From Lawsonella clevelandensis (lineage in GTDB: Bacteria > Actinomycetota > Actinomycetes > Mycobacteriales > Mycobacteriaceae), in NCBI RefSeq assembly GCF_001293125.1, contig NZ_CP009312.1, positions 1,153,447 to 1,217,446 of the forward strand: a stretch of DNA of 64,000 nucleotides. The letters run 5' to 3'. The notes under the pieces were generated by a model. The model saw only the letters and a program-made list of their open reading frames with translations. It had not been told where the DNA came from and ran no database searches. Positions 51,352 through 60,100 of the stretch are shown here, in pieces. Numbering within the stretch: the first letter of the stretch is position 1; each line of letters opens with the position of its first letter. A program made the translations under genes and the position numbers.

Positions 51352-52971
51352 GTGTCTCACCCCGAGAAACCAAAGTCGCCGCTCCGCTTCCAACCTCTTG
51401 GTGAAGCGGATCCCGAAGCTTGGCGCCGACTACAGGCCGCTGACTCCGTCTTTCGTCATGCGGGAGGTGATGGGCCCCTCGAGCAGCCCAACATGGATCT
51501 ACTCGACAACATTATTGCTGGGCGGACCTCTGCTGAACTACCCACCAGCTGGGCAGCAGAAGGCACCGCCACTACCCCCAGGGCGGTCACCCCCATCCGT
51601 CCCACCAGCGTCCACGATGGTGTGCTCACCCTCGGCAGTAGTGACAGCTACGCGATGGTGCGTGATACCGGGAATCTGGCCGGTGTGGCCAAACCGCCCA
51701 CCCCTACTCCCGTGGAAGCGCCCGAAGTGCAGCGCGTCTTGGACGATGAAGCTAACGCCCCCGATGCCACCACCTCGCAGCACATTATCATCAGCATGGC
51801 TGCTGAGCGGGAAAAGCGTGATAAGCAGCGCCGCTCCCGTGGCCCCTTCTTCGGAGGCATCGCTGCTGCTGCCGCTGCTGTCGCCGTCCTTGTCGGGGTC
51901 GGCCAGGTTGTTCCCAACACTCCTACCGTGCCGCGCGCAGAGGCTCAAACGTTGCTTCGTAACGCCGGTGCGGAAGCGCGCCATACTGCTGTCAATGTCC
52001 AGCAGCTGCCTAACGCAGCACTTCTGCTGCACCGCCGTGAAGTGGTACGCCACTTCAACAATGACGGCATTATCTACAATGTCACAACCAACCAGCGCAT
52101 CATTATGGACGCCAGCAGGGTAGAAACTCAGGTGTCTCAAGGTGAACTGAGTTTCGATAGTCCCGCCGCTCAAGCGAAGTGGAAGAAAGCCGGTAGTCCT
52201 ACGCTCTTTGGCGTAGGTAAGGGATACACCAAGCGTGGTACCCAACAGGTGCAGATAGGTGGCGCCACTCTTAATGTGGCGGCATTGTCGTCATGGCCTA
52301 CCGAGCCCAATGGTCTAGAAAATGTTCTTTCCCAGGCCATCCCTGGTGTGCAGCCGTCTCGCTCGGCGTTGCTGCTGCTCACGATCCCAGGACTTGACGG
52401 CCCCCTCTACCATGGCCTTTATCAGGTTATCGCACGTGAGGCTGGCAGTACGGTGGTTCCTGTCCCGCAGCGTCTTGTGGGAGTTGTTCCAGATGGTGCG
52501 GTGACGGTACGTTTTGCCCCCAACAAGGTGTCCACAACTACCGCCACCCTCACCTTCGATCCGAAGAGTGGCCAGGTGTACGCAGTGGAAGGTGCTACTC
52601 CGCAGGATACGCTGGTGTTGGTGGAGGCGACCGGTTTCTTGAACTGTGTGGACACGGAGGGGCCGCGGGGGCCGAAGAATATTTATCTCGGCTGCGCCAC
52701 GGGTGCTTTTATGCTCACTAATGTGTCGTGGCGAGAGTGGGCGAGCCCCACTGCCACCGGCCGTGGCACCGCTGTCATCAATGATTGTGAGCCTTCCTGC
52801 GCAGAAGGGAAGAAGCATGAGGTTCCCGTCATTGTGAAACTCTCGAATAGGGAATCCTGCGGCTATGGGGTCACCATATACACGACCCTCGACGCTACTT
52901 TCCCGGAGGGGACAAAAGGCCTTGCCCCGCGTTCTATCCACGAGTCCTTCCCCTGTCCTATTTCGCACTAG
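51352..52971 (+). CDS. Membrane-anchored protein paired with the sigma factor, putative anti-sigma/sensor
   Basis: This 539-residue protein has a cytoplasmic region of about 165 residues, one membrane helix (GGIAAAAAAVAVLVGVGQVV, about 167-186) and an extracytoplasmic domain of about 350 residues. Cys-containing segments near the end (FLNCVDT, YLGCATG, NDCEPSCAEGKK, SCGYG) suggest disulfides. The layout suits a transmembrane anti-sigma factor or sensor, but no zinc-binding HxxxCxxC motif is present, so it is not a standard ZAS anti-sigma domain. Similar sigma-linked proteins exist in actinobacteria as uncharacterised families. GTG 51352 follows GGAG; the frame is open upstream only within the sigma gene. 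Operon with the sigma factor is near certain. Confidence 0.78.
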   Translation: MSHPEKPKSPLRFQPLGEADPEAWRRLQAADSVFRHAGGDGPLEQPNMDLLDNIIAGRTSAELPTSWAAEGTATTPRAVTPIRPTSVHDGVLTLGSSDSYAMVRDTGNLAGVAKPPTPTPVEAPEVQRVLDDEANAPDATTSQHIIISMAAEREKRDKQRRSRGPFFGGIAAAAAAVAVLVGVGQVVPNTPTVPRAEAQTLLRNAGAEARHTAVNVQQLPNAALLLHRREVVRHFNNDGIIYNVTTNQRIIMDASRVETQVSQGELSFDSPAAQAKWKKAGSPTLFGVGKGYTKRGTQQVQIGGATLNVAALSSWPTEPNGLENVLSQAIPGVQPSRSALLLLTIPGLDGPLYHGLYQVIAREAGSTVVPVPQRLVGVVPDGAVTVRFAPNKVSTTTATLTFDPKSGQVYAVEGATPQDTLVLVEATGFLNCVDTEGPRGPKNIYLGCATGAFMLTNVSWREWASPTATGRGTAVINDCEPSCAEGKKHEVPVIVKLSNRESCGYGVTIYTTLDATFPEGTKGLAPRSIHESFPCPISH

Positions 52972-53001
52972 TACTGCATCTGCAACTTTTTGTGGAGAGA
53001 G

Positions 53002-53040
53002 CGAGCGGCGCAACTCCTGCCGCAGGAGTTGCGCCGCTCG
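53002..53040. terminator. 18-base-pair hairpin between sigma operon and nrdF
   Basis: 53002-53019 pairs perfectly with 53023-53040 with a three-base loop. It separates two converging transcription units; no T run follows on either side. Confidence 0.7.
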
Positions 53041-53095
53041 TGATCACACGTGAAGGGGAAGAAGATCCTTAACCCCGTGGAGAGCCCCAGGAATC

Positions 53096-54115
53096 CTAGA
53101 AGGCCCAGTCGTCATCAGTAGTATTTTCTACCTCGCCAATGACGTAAGTGGAACCGGAGCCGGAGAAGAAGTCGTGGTTCTCCATATTGTCGGAGGCGAT
53201 GTAGCCCATTACACCTGGATCAACATGGCATACGTCAGCAGGGTAAAGAGGCTCGTAACCTAGGTACTTTAGAGTTGTGTTGGCATTGAAGTGACTGTAA
53301 GAGATAGCCAGCTCAGACCATCCGACTTCATCGTAGAGCTCGTGGAGGAAGGCTTCTTCAGTGGCGGTTAGCTCCATGAGGTAGTCGAATGTCATCTCCT
53401 TATAGCGTTCCTGCTCCTCTGGGGACAGCGGTTCTAGCATCTTCTGGTATTTGTAGCCAGTGTAGTAGCAGTGGACTCGCTCATCGCGGAAGATGAGGCC
53501 CAGCAGGTCGGCGGTGTTAGGTAGCTTGTTGCGGGAACCCATGTAGAAGGGGGTAAAGAAGCCAGTGTAGAAGAGGTAGCCCTCCAGCATGGTGCCGGCA
53601 ATCTTGCGCTTAATCGGGTCCATATCGGTGTAGAAGTTCATCTGGATGCGGGCCAGGTTCTGCACCAGCTCGTTGTTCTCTGTCCAGCGGAAGATAGCAT
53701 CGTTTTCTTCCTTCGAGCAGAGGGTGGCGAAAATGGAGGAGTAGGACTTGGCGTGTACGGACTCCATGAACACGATGTTGGAATAAACGGCTTCTTCATG
53801 CGGAGTGAGGGCGTCGCCCACCATGGCGGTGGCGCCCACAGTGGACTGGATAGTATCCAGCAGAGTGAGCATGCCGTAGGTGTTCTGCATGACCTTCTTT
53901 TCCGCCTCGGAGAGGTCATTGTAAGACTTGACGTCGTTGGACAGCGGTACCTTCTCTGGTAGCCAGAAGTTTTCGGTGAGCTTGTCCCATACTTCCTTGT
54001 CTTTCGGATCCTCGATGTTGTTCCAGTCAACGGGGCTGGCTTTAATGGTGTTGAGGATGCGGTCGGCTTTGTGGCCAGCAGCAATTTGAGCGGGGGTGAG
54101 AACCTCAAACGGCAT
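53096..54115 (-). CDS. nrdF: Class Ib ribonucleotide reductase beta subunit
   Basis: This 339-residue subunit makes the tyrosyl radical needed to reduce ribonucleotides to deoxyribonucleotides. Metal ligands and the radical Tyr can be seen: Asp in LLDTIQS, Glu in ESVHAKSYSSIF with His and the Tyr, Glu in LEGYLFYTGFF, and Glu/His in FRDERVHCYYTGYK. The family usually has Gly where this protein has Cys (VHC). The C-terminus ends with an acidic DDDWAF, the tail that docks to NrdE. The length is normal. AAGGA lies nine bases before ATG. nrdE, nrdH and nrdI are not beside it in this window. Class Ib enzymes use a dimanganese or diiron cofactor. Confidence 0.95.
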   Translation of the reverse strand: MPFEVLTPAQIAAGHKADRILNTIKASPVDWNNIEDPKDKEVWDKLTENFWLPEKVPLSNDVKSYNDLSEAEKKVMQNTYGMLTLLDTIQSTVGATAMVGDALTPHEEAVYSNIVFMESVHAKSYSSIFATLCSKEENDAIFRWTENNELVQNLARIQMNFYTDMDPIKRKIAGTMLEGYLFYTGFFTPFYMGSRNKLPNTADLLGLIFRDERVHCYYTGYKYQKMLEPLSPEEQERYKEMTFDYLMELTATEEAFLHELYDEVGWSELAISYSHFNANTTLKYLGYEPLYPADVCHVDPGVMGYIASDNMENHDFFSGSGSTYVIGEVENTTDDDWAF

Positions 54116-54407
54116 GTCGCATGCGTCCTTTCCGTAATGGTCGTCTCCACTGAGCCACGTGGCAGCAGGACAGTCTCTGCGGCGTCAGCAGCGAGCGTGG
54201 AGGGGTGTCGCGCTCGCGGATACTTCCATAATACAAGCGCCTAGGGATGTTGCGAAGGATCTCACGTGTTCCGATATTTCTGAGCTAGGAGTGACGGCGC
54301 GTTGCAATAATCCCCAAAAAGTCAAGAAATGTCGCACATCTCACAAAGGTCTTGACAACTGGAGAGACATAGAAATCTATCTTCGAATTACTAAACATCG
54401 TGACGTA

Positions 54408-54426
54408 ACAGAATATGGAATTCTGT
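54408..54426. promoter_or_regulatory. 19-base palindromic operator candidate
   Basis: ACAGAAT - ATGGA - ATTCTGT is a perfect 7-base dyad in the nrdF / surface-protein intergenic region. It has the size of a dimeric repressor site. No known box was matched with confidence. Confidence 0.4.
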
Positions 54427-54619
54427 AACCATATGACGAGTTTGTACAGCTCAATGCCGTAAAACGAAATTATTATTAATTGTAGAGAGTGAATTGATAA
54501 TGGGCAGTTTCTGCCCGTTTATTTTGGAATTTTGGCCAAAGTGTCCCACTACGTGGCCAAGATCTCATTTTTGTTGCTATATGAAGTGAAATACTGAGGA
54601 CAGGAGGCCTTTTTCTACG

Positions 54620-54625
54620 TAAAAT
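54620..54625 (+). promoter_or_regulatory. Candidate -10 element for leaderless surface protein gene
   Basis: TAAAAT ends seven bases before the ATG at 54633. The only Shine-Dalgarno-like string (GGAGG at about 54604) is too far upstream to serve this start. Confidence 0.5.
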
Positions 54626-54632
54626 TGGGCAC

Positions 54633-55604
54633 ATGTCAACTTCAACGATCACCAAAAAGGTTTTCGCCCTCGCTGCTGCTGCGGGCCTGAGCCTCAGTTT
54701 GTCCCCTCTCATGGTCGGTACCGCTTCCGCTGCCACCGCTTCAAAGACCATTAAGTCCAGTTGCCGTACCAACGGTGCTCCGCTGAACTTCAACGAGACT
54801 CGTGAGAAGACTGACGTCATCGACGTGTCTGCTCCCGACGAGGTGAAGGTTGGCGAGGAGTACGAGGTCCGGGTGAATTACAAGCCGGAAATGATCCCCG
54901 GCAAGGAATCCATCGCCGTTATTAAGAGCGCTGACGATGTTGTTATGCGTCTCACCATCGATGATCCCTCTTCCTTCGTGACTGCAAGCCTGGAAGGCTC
55001 CGGCGCCGTGCTTAAGGGCACCCCGAAGATCTCCCTCGTTGGCGGCAAGACCCTCGTGGTCTCCGGCTTCGGCGTTGCCGTCGAAGGCAAGGACGCCAAC
55101 TGGGCTGTCCCGACCATCGTCCTGAAGATGAAGGCCTCCAAGGCTGGCAAGATCGGTACCGTTCACCCCGCAGTGGAAGGTGCCGCAGGCCAGTTCAACA
55201 ACCCCCAGAACTTCGTCACCATGCGCAACGTCGTTGACACTCAGGTCATCGGCACCCAGCACATTAGCCTGAACTGCCAGGCTCTCTCCGGCCCGGGTAC
55301 CCTCCTCGCTGTGAACGCTGTGGGTGGCCCCGCCGATTCCGGTAAGGCTGATGACAAGAAGGCCGACAAGAAGGACGGCGATAAGAAGGCCGACAAGAAG
55401 GGCACTGAGTCCTCCAAGGCTGCTCCTTCTACGGACGCCTCCGGCATGGAAGTTCTTGACGAGGATCCCTACAAGGACACCCCCACTGATGACGGCGGCC
55501 TTTCTGGCGGTGCCATTGCTGGCATCGTCATCCTCTGCCTCGCAGTAGCAGGTGGCATTGGTTACGGTGTCTACCGCGCCCGCAAGAAGAAGGGCGAAGC
55601 CTAA
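54633..55604 (+). CDS. Secreted surface protein with C-terminal membrane anchor
   Basis: This 323-residue protein has a signal peptide (KKVFALAAAAGLSLSLSPLMVG, cleavage near ASA-AT, about residue 34), a beta-rich extracytoplasmic domain to about 230, a Lys/Asp-rich linker (ADDKKADKKDGDKKADKKG), and a C-terminal helix (GGAIAGIVILCLAVAGGIGYGVY) with a short RARKKKGEA tail. There is no LPXTG, so anchoring is by the helix. Two extracytoplasmic Cys (SSCRTNG and LNCQAL) could form a disulfide. Codon use is extremely biased (AAG, GGC, GTC, ATC), as in pckG, suggesting an abundant protein. No family is recognised. A terminator follows. Confidence 0.82.
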   Translation: MSTSTITKKVFALAAAAGLSLSLSPLMVGTASAATASKTIKSSCRTNGAPLNFNETREKTDVIDVSAPDEVKVGEEYEVRVNYKPEMIPGKESIAVIKSADDVVMRLTIDDPSSFVTASLEGSGAVLKGTPKISLVGGKTLVVSGFGVAVEGKDANWAVPTIVLKMKASKAGKIGTVHPAVEGAAGQFNNPQNFVTMRNVVDTQVIGTQHISLNCQALSGPGTLLAVNAVGGPADSGKADDKKADKKDGDKKADKKGTESSKAAPSTDASGMEVLDEDPYKDTPTDDGGLSGGAIAGIVILCLAVAGGIGYGVYRARKKKGEA

Positions 55605-55650
55605 TTAGCCGCTGGTAACAGCACGCTATAAAGCTCCGTATAATTCACAA

Positions 55651-55694
55651 AGTGGGCTGCCGGGTCTCCCGGTAGCCCACTTCTTACTATTTTT
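55651..55694 (+). terminator. Terminator after the surface protein gene
   Basis: A 14-base stem with one G-T pair (55651-55664 with 55668-55681) and a three-base loop, followed by a T-rich run ending in T5. Confidence 0.8.
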
Positions 55695-55726
55695 ACCCCA
55701 CCTGTGCACAGCACAGGTGCCGCTCA

Positions 55727-55777
55727 CACACTAACTCCCTCCCCGCTACGTGGAAGTGAGGGGAGGGAGTTAGTGTG
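55727..55777. terminator. 18-base-pair hairpin between surface protein and aminotransferase genes
   Basis: 55727-55744 pairs with 55760-55777 with a 15-base loop. A smaller CCTGTGC/GCACAGG hairpin sits at 55701-55717. Together they insulate two converging genes; the large one likely ends the minus-strand aminotransferase transcript. Confidence 0.65.
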
Positions 55778-55820
55778 CTCTGTGAGAGGTAAGTGGGTGC
55801 GTCAGCCTAGGTTCTCGGAC

Positions 55821-57044
55821 CTAACCCTTGTAGCTGGAGAGGAAGTTGCCCAGGCGCTCAATGGCTTCCTTCAGCACCGCTGCCTCCGGCAGCATCACAA
55901 TGCGCAGGTGGTCGGTGGTGGGGTAGTTGAAGGCGGTGCCGTGGGTCATGAGGATGTGCTCATTCTCCACCAGGGACATGGCGAACTTCTCGTCATCCGA
56001 GATGGGATACACCTCCGGGTCGAAACGCGGGAAGGCGTACAGGGACCCCTTCGGCACTACGACAGACACACCGGGGATGGTGTCGAGGGTGTCCACGGTG
56101 GCCTTCCACTGTTCGTAGAGGCGGCCGCCGGGAGCGGTCTGGATCTGAATGTCCTGCTCGCCTTCCAAGGCTGCCACGATGGCGTACTGGGCGGGAACGT
56201 TGGAGCAGAGGCGCATGGAGGCCATCAGGTGGAAGCCGGCGAGGAAGTCGCGGGCGTGGTCCTTGGGGCCGGTAATAACAACCCATCCGGCACGGTAACC
56301 ACAGGCACGGTAGCTCTTGGAGAGACCGTTGAAGGTGAATACCAGCAAGTCGGGTGCCAGGGCAGCGAGGTTGTGGTGGGGGGCCTCGGTGTAGAGGATG
56401 AGGTCGTAGATTTCGTCGGCAAAGATCAGCAGGCTGTGGCGACGAGCGATGTCAACAATGCCCTCCAAAGTCTCCTTGGAGAAGACAGCGCCGGTAGGGT
56501 TATTGGGGTTGATGACGACAATGGCTTTGGTCTTGTCGGTGATCTTGGACTCGATGTCCTCGAGGCTGGGGTTCCAGTCGTTGGCCTCGTCCAGCAGGTA
56601 GTGGACGGGGGTGCCGCCAGCGAGGGCAGTGGAGGCGGTCCATAGCGGGTAGTCCGGAGCGGGGACGAGGATTTCGTCACCGGGGTTGCAGAGGGACTGC
56701 AAGGACATGGTAATGAGTTCAGAGGCGCCGTTGCCAATGTAGACGCTGTTCATGTCTACCTCGGGGAAGCCCGGGGTGTTGGCGTAGCGGTTGATGACGG
56801 CCTGACGGGCTTCGGCGATACCGCGGGAGTCGGAGTAGCCGACGGCAGTGTCGAGCTTGTCCTTCATATAGGTGGTGATGTTCTGGGGGGCCAGAAAGCC
56901 GAACTTACCGGGGTTGCCAATGTTGAGCTTCAGGATCTCGGCACCCTGTGCTTCGAGTTCATTGGCGCGGTCTAGCACCGGGCCGCGGATGTCGTAGACG
57001 ACGTTTTTCAGTTTCTTGGACTGGTAGAGAGGGCGAAGACTCAT
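55821..57044 (-). CDS. Class I/II aminotransferase (alanine/aspartate type, Rv0337c position)
   Basis: This 407-residue fold-type I PLP enzyme resembles AlaA/AspC-like transaminases. Landmarks: LNIGNPGKFGF and VGYSDSRGIAEARQAV near the N-terminus, VINPNNPTGAVF with the Asn contacting the pyridine ring, ADEIYDLILY, and the PLP lysine in FTFNGLSKSYRACGYRAGW (Lys about residue 248). It probably transfers amino groups between glutamate and pyruvate or oxaloacetate. It lies directly downstream of the Fe-S reductase on the same strand, as does Rv0337c beside Rv0338c. ATG at 57044 is chosen over the 15-codon upstream extension because homologues begin close to SLRPLYQSKKL. Confidence 0.92.
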   Translation of the reverse strand: MSLRPLYQSKKLKNVVYDIRGPVLDRANELEAQGAEILKLNIGNPGKFGFLAPQNITTYMKDKLDTAVGYSDSRGIAEARQAVINRYANTPGFPEVDMNSVYIGNGASELITMSLQSLCNPGDEILVPAPDYPLWTASTALAGGTPVHYLLDEANDWNPSLEDIESKITDKTKAIVVINPNNPTGAVFSKETLEGIVDIARRHSLLIFADEIYDLILYTEAPHHNLAALAPDLLVFTFNGLSKSYRACGYRAGWVVITGPKDHARDFLAGFHLMASMRLCSNVPAQYAIVAALEGEQDIQIQTAPGGRLYEQWKATVDTLDTIPGVSVVVPKGSLYAFPRFDPEVYPISDDEKFAMSLVENEHILMTHGTAFNYPTTDHLRIVMLPEAAVLKEAIERLGNFLSSYKG

Positions 57045-57157
57045 TGTGCTCTCTTCTGTGAAGTATTTAGCGTACTGGTACAGAAGCAAGGTTACACCTG
57101 TTGGCCTCGGAGCTCATTACCGGTTTGTGCTGGTGGGTGACGGGTCCTGAGGGGTTT

Positions 57158-60100
57158 TTAGGAGGAAGCTGAAAAGTCCTGTGGAGCAGCAAGTCCGGGA
57201 CGGATGCTGACACCCGCCTGCTGTGCTTTATTCACTGGTGTAGCGGGGACAGCTGTCTCTGGAGGAAGGGCACGCGGGCTGACCACTGCAGAGATAGCTC
57301 CGGGAGCCGCCACTCCCGGACGCAGCGGCAACCCTGGTACGGACAGCCGCTTTTCTTCGGCGGCAGCTAGCGCGGCAGCAGTATCTGCCGCATTCGTATC
57401 AGCTCCGTCGCCAGTGCCGTCGCCAGTAGAATCAGCGGCTACGGCAGTTCCCGTACCAATACCAGCATCCACGCCGTCCTCGTAGACCAGTGGGGCACCG
57501 GGAGCGATATACACAATAGCCTGTTTGGCCCTAGCAGCCGCCTCCTCAGTAACTGCCAACAGCGGTGGCAGTGGCGTGGGCACACCATTGGTGCGGGCGA
57601 TCATGCCCACCAATGGCAGCCCTGGCACATCCAGGTTCAGCTCATTGTCGGCACCATCCCTGGCTACCTCGGCAGCCTTCACAGAGATGGTGCTGTCGCT
57701 CGCCTCTTCCAGCGGTTTACCGGTGACGGGGGCGGACTGGCCAGCCCGTTCCACTCGTTCCTTTCGTCGGGCGGCTTTCTCCTTTTCGGCTTTCCGCTCC
57801 TTCTCCAGCTGCTGTGCCTCCGCCTGGTAGGTTGCCAAGGAACTGGGCAGTACCGCAACGGGTTCGGGGCCAGGGGCCTGGGCGGAGGGGACACCATCCG
57901 GGCGTTCGATAAGGCCCAGAAGTGGCAGACCAACGGTGTGCAGGGAGACCGTCACCACGCCCGCATCGAGGAGGGAAGCATCGTCGATGACGGCTTCTTC
58001 CTCTAGCTCGGCCAGCACGTCTTCGACTGCTTCTTGCTCGGCGGCAGCAGCTCGAATGGCTTCCCGATCGGTCTCGTGGAGGGTAGTGGTGTAGTCGTCC
58101 ACCGTTGCCGTTTCTTCGGCGGGCACGGCGTTGGGCAGATCGAGGCCGTCCATTTCCTGCTCGACGTCAAGGTCGCCCACCGGAATGGGGACGAGTGCCT
58201 GGGGCAGTTTGTCTCCGCGGCGCACAGACTCCAGCAGCAGCACGGAGATGTCGGCGACGCGGGTGCGTTTGGCTTGGCCGGCTACCAGGCGGCTGTCGGA
58301 TTCTGTCATTCGCTGCTTCACACCGTCAGACAGCATGACGGTGCAGAAGGGGCAGGCGGTGGCGATGGTGGTGGCACCGGTCTGTAACGCCTCGTCTACG
58401 CGCATGAGGTTGATGCGGGTGCCGTGCTTTTCTTCCATCCAGAAGTGGGCACCGCCGGCGCCACAGCAGAAGGCCTGCTCGCGTGTGTGTCCCATTTCCT
58501 TCACCTGGGTGCCGGAGGATTCCACCAGTTCGCGCGGTTGGCTGTAGAAGTGGTTATGACGGCCCAGGTAGCACGGGTCGTGGTAGGTAGTAATGCCCTC
58601 CACCGGGGTGGTGGGGACGAGGCGGCGGCGGTTCACCAGCTGGTTGAGGACGACCGAGTGGTGGATGACGGTATAGGGCTGTGGGTACTCGTTACCGAGC
58701 GTGTTGAAGCAGTGGGCGCAGGTGGCAATGATCTTCCGGTTCGGGCTTTCCCCAAAGACAGATTCCAGGAGTTCGGTGTTGCGGGCTGCCATCTCTTGGA
58801 AGAGGAACTCGTTGCCGGCGCGACGGGCGGAGTCGCCGGTGCAGGTTTCTTGGTTTCCTAGCACACAGAATTTCACGCCGCCCAGGTGCAGGAGGAGGGC
58901 GGTGGCTTTGGTGGCTTCTTTGGCGCGGTCCTCGTAGGCGCCGGCACAGCCCACCCAGAAGAGGTATTCCATGCCTTCGCCAGCAAAGTTGTGGACGTCT
59001 TTGCCCCATACGGGGACGCGCCAGCCGGTTTCTCGTTCGAGTTCGTCAATCCAGGTTTCGCGGGCGGTGGGGGATTGCCCCCAGGGGTTGCCTTTGCTTT
59101 CTAGGTTCTTGAAAAGGCTGGCGAGTTCTGGCGGGTACTGGTTGGCGGCGAGTACCTGGTGGCGGCGCAGGTTGACAACGTGGTCGACGAGTTCCAGGTC
59201 GAGTGGGCATTGGTCGACGCAGGCGCCACAGGTGGTGCAGGCCCAGAGGGCATCTTCGTTGAGGAGGCCGATGCGTTCGGGGTGCTGTTGGGCGTCCTGG
59301 TGTTGGGGGTCGAGGCCGATGAGTGGCTGGGAGAGGCGTTGAAGTTCGGCGTGCTGGTGGGTGCGTTTCCCGGCGGATGTGGCGGGGAGGAGGTCGAGGA
59401 GGCGGGGGAAGGCGTCGTGGTCGACGCGGCCGGTGTCGGGGTCGACGAAGCCGGCGGTACGGGCAGCCGAGAGGTAGGGGGCGCTATCTTGGGCGACGTC
59501 GCGCAGCCCGGTGACGATGAGCTTGGGGTTGAGGGGTTTGCTGGTATTCCAGGCGGGGCAGAGGTCCTGGCAGCGGCCGCATTCGGTGCAGACGGAGAAG
59601 TCGAGCCAGTCTTTCCAGGTGAAGTCTTGGATGTGGCCAATGCCGAGGAGGTCTTTGTCGGGGTCGACGTTGTCCATGGTGAGGGTTTTGTCGCCGCTGC
59701 GCATGGGGCGGATAGCGCGGAGGGAGGTCCTGCCGTCCCATTCACGCTTGAAAAAAATGTTGAAGAAGGCGCCGATGCGGTGCCAGGCGACACCCCACTT
59801 GAGGTTAAGGCCGACGAGGAGGAGCCACAGCATCGCAATAAGGAGTTTCGCTACGGCGAAAAGGCTCACCATAAGGGGGTTGGCGGGCAGGGTTTGGGCT
59901 ACCCAGTAGGTGACCCAGTCGATGGTGGGGTCCCCGCCGCCGTAGGTGGGGAAGGTGGCGAGTTGGCCGGCCTTGACAGCGAGCATGCCGAGGCCTTCCA
60001 GGATGACGACGGCGTCAACGAAGTAGGCGGCCCCCATGTTGGACTTGTAGAAGCGGGAGGAGCGTTTGTTGCGGCCCAGGTGGGGGTTGTTTTTTATGCG

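Larger units (their letters stand above)
54116..54632. other. 517-base divergent regulatory region between nrdF and a surface protein gene
   Basis: No gene is supported; the 54159-54428 frame lacks protein-like composition. A TTGACA at about 54352 could be a -35. ACAGAAT and ATTCTGT form a 7-base inverted repeat with a five-base spacer at 54408-54426. A small hairpin GGGCAG/CTGCCC at 54502-54516 precedes a T-rich run, and TTGGCCA/TGGCCAA arms lie at 54533-54560. AT content is high from 54340 onward. A classic NrdR box was not recognised. Confidence 0.45.

Noticed and set aside
54159-54428. An 89-codon plus-strand frame between nrdF and the surface protein
   Set aside because: No ribosome site, no motif, mixed composition; better read as regulatory DNA.
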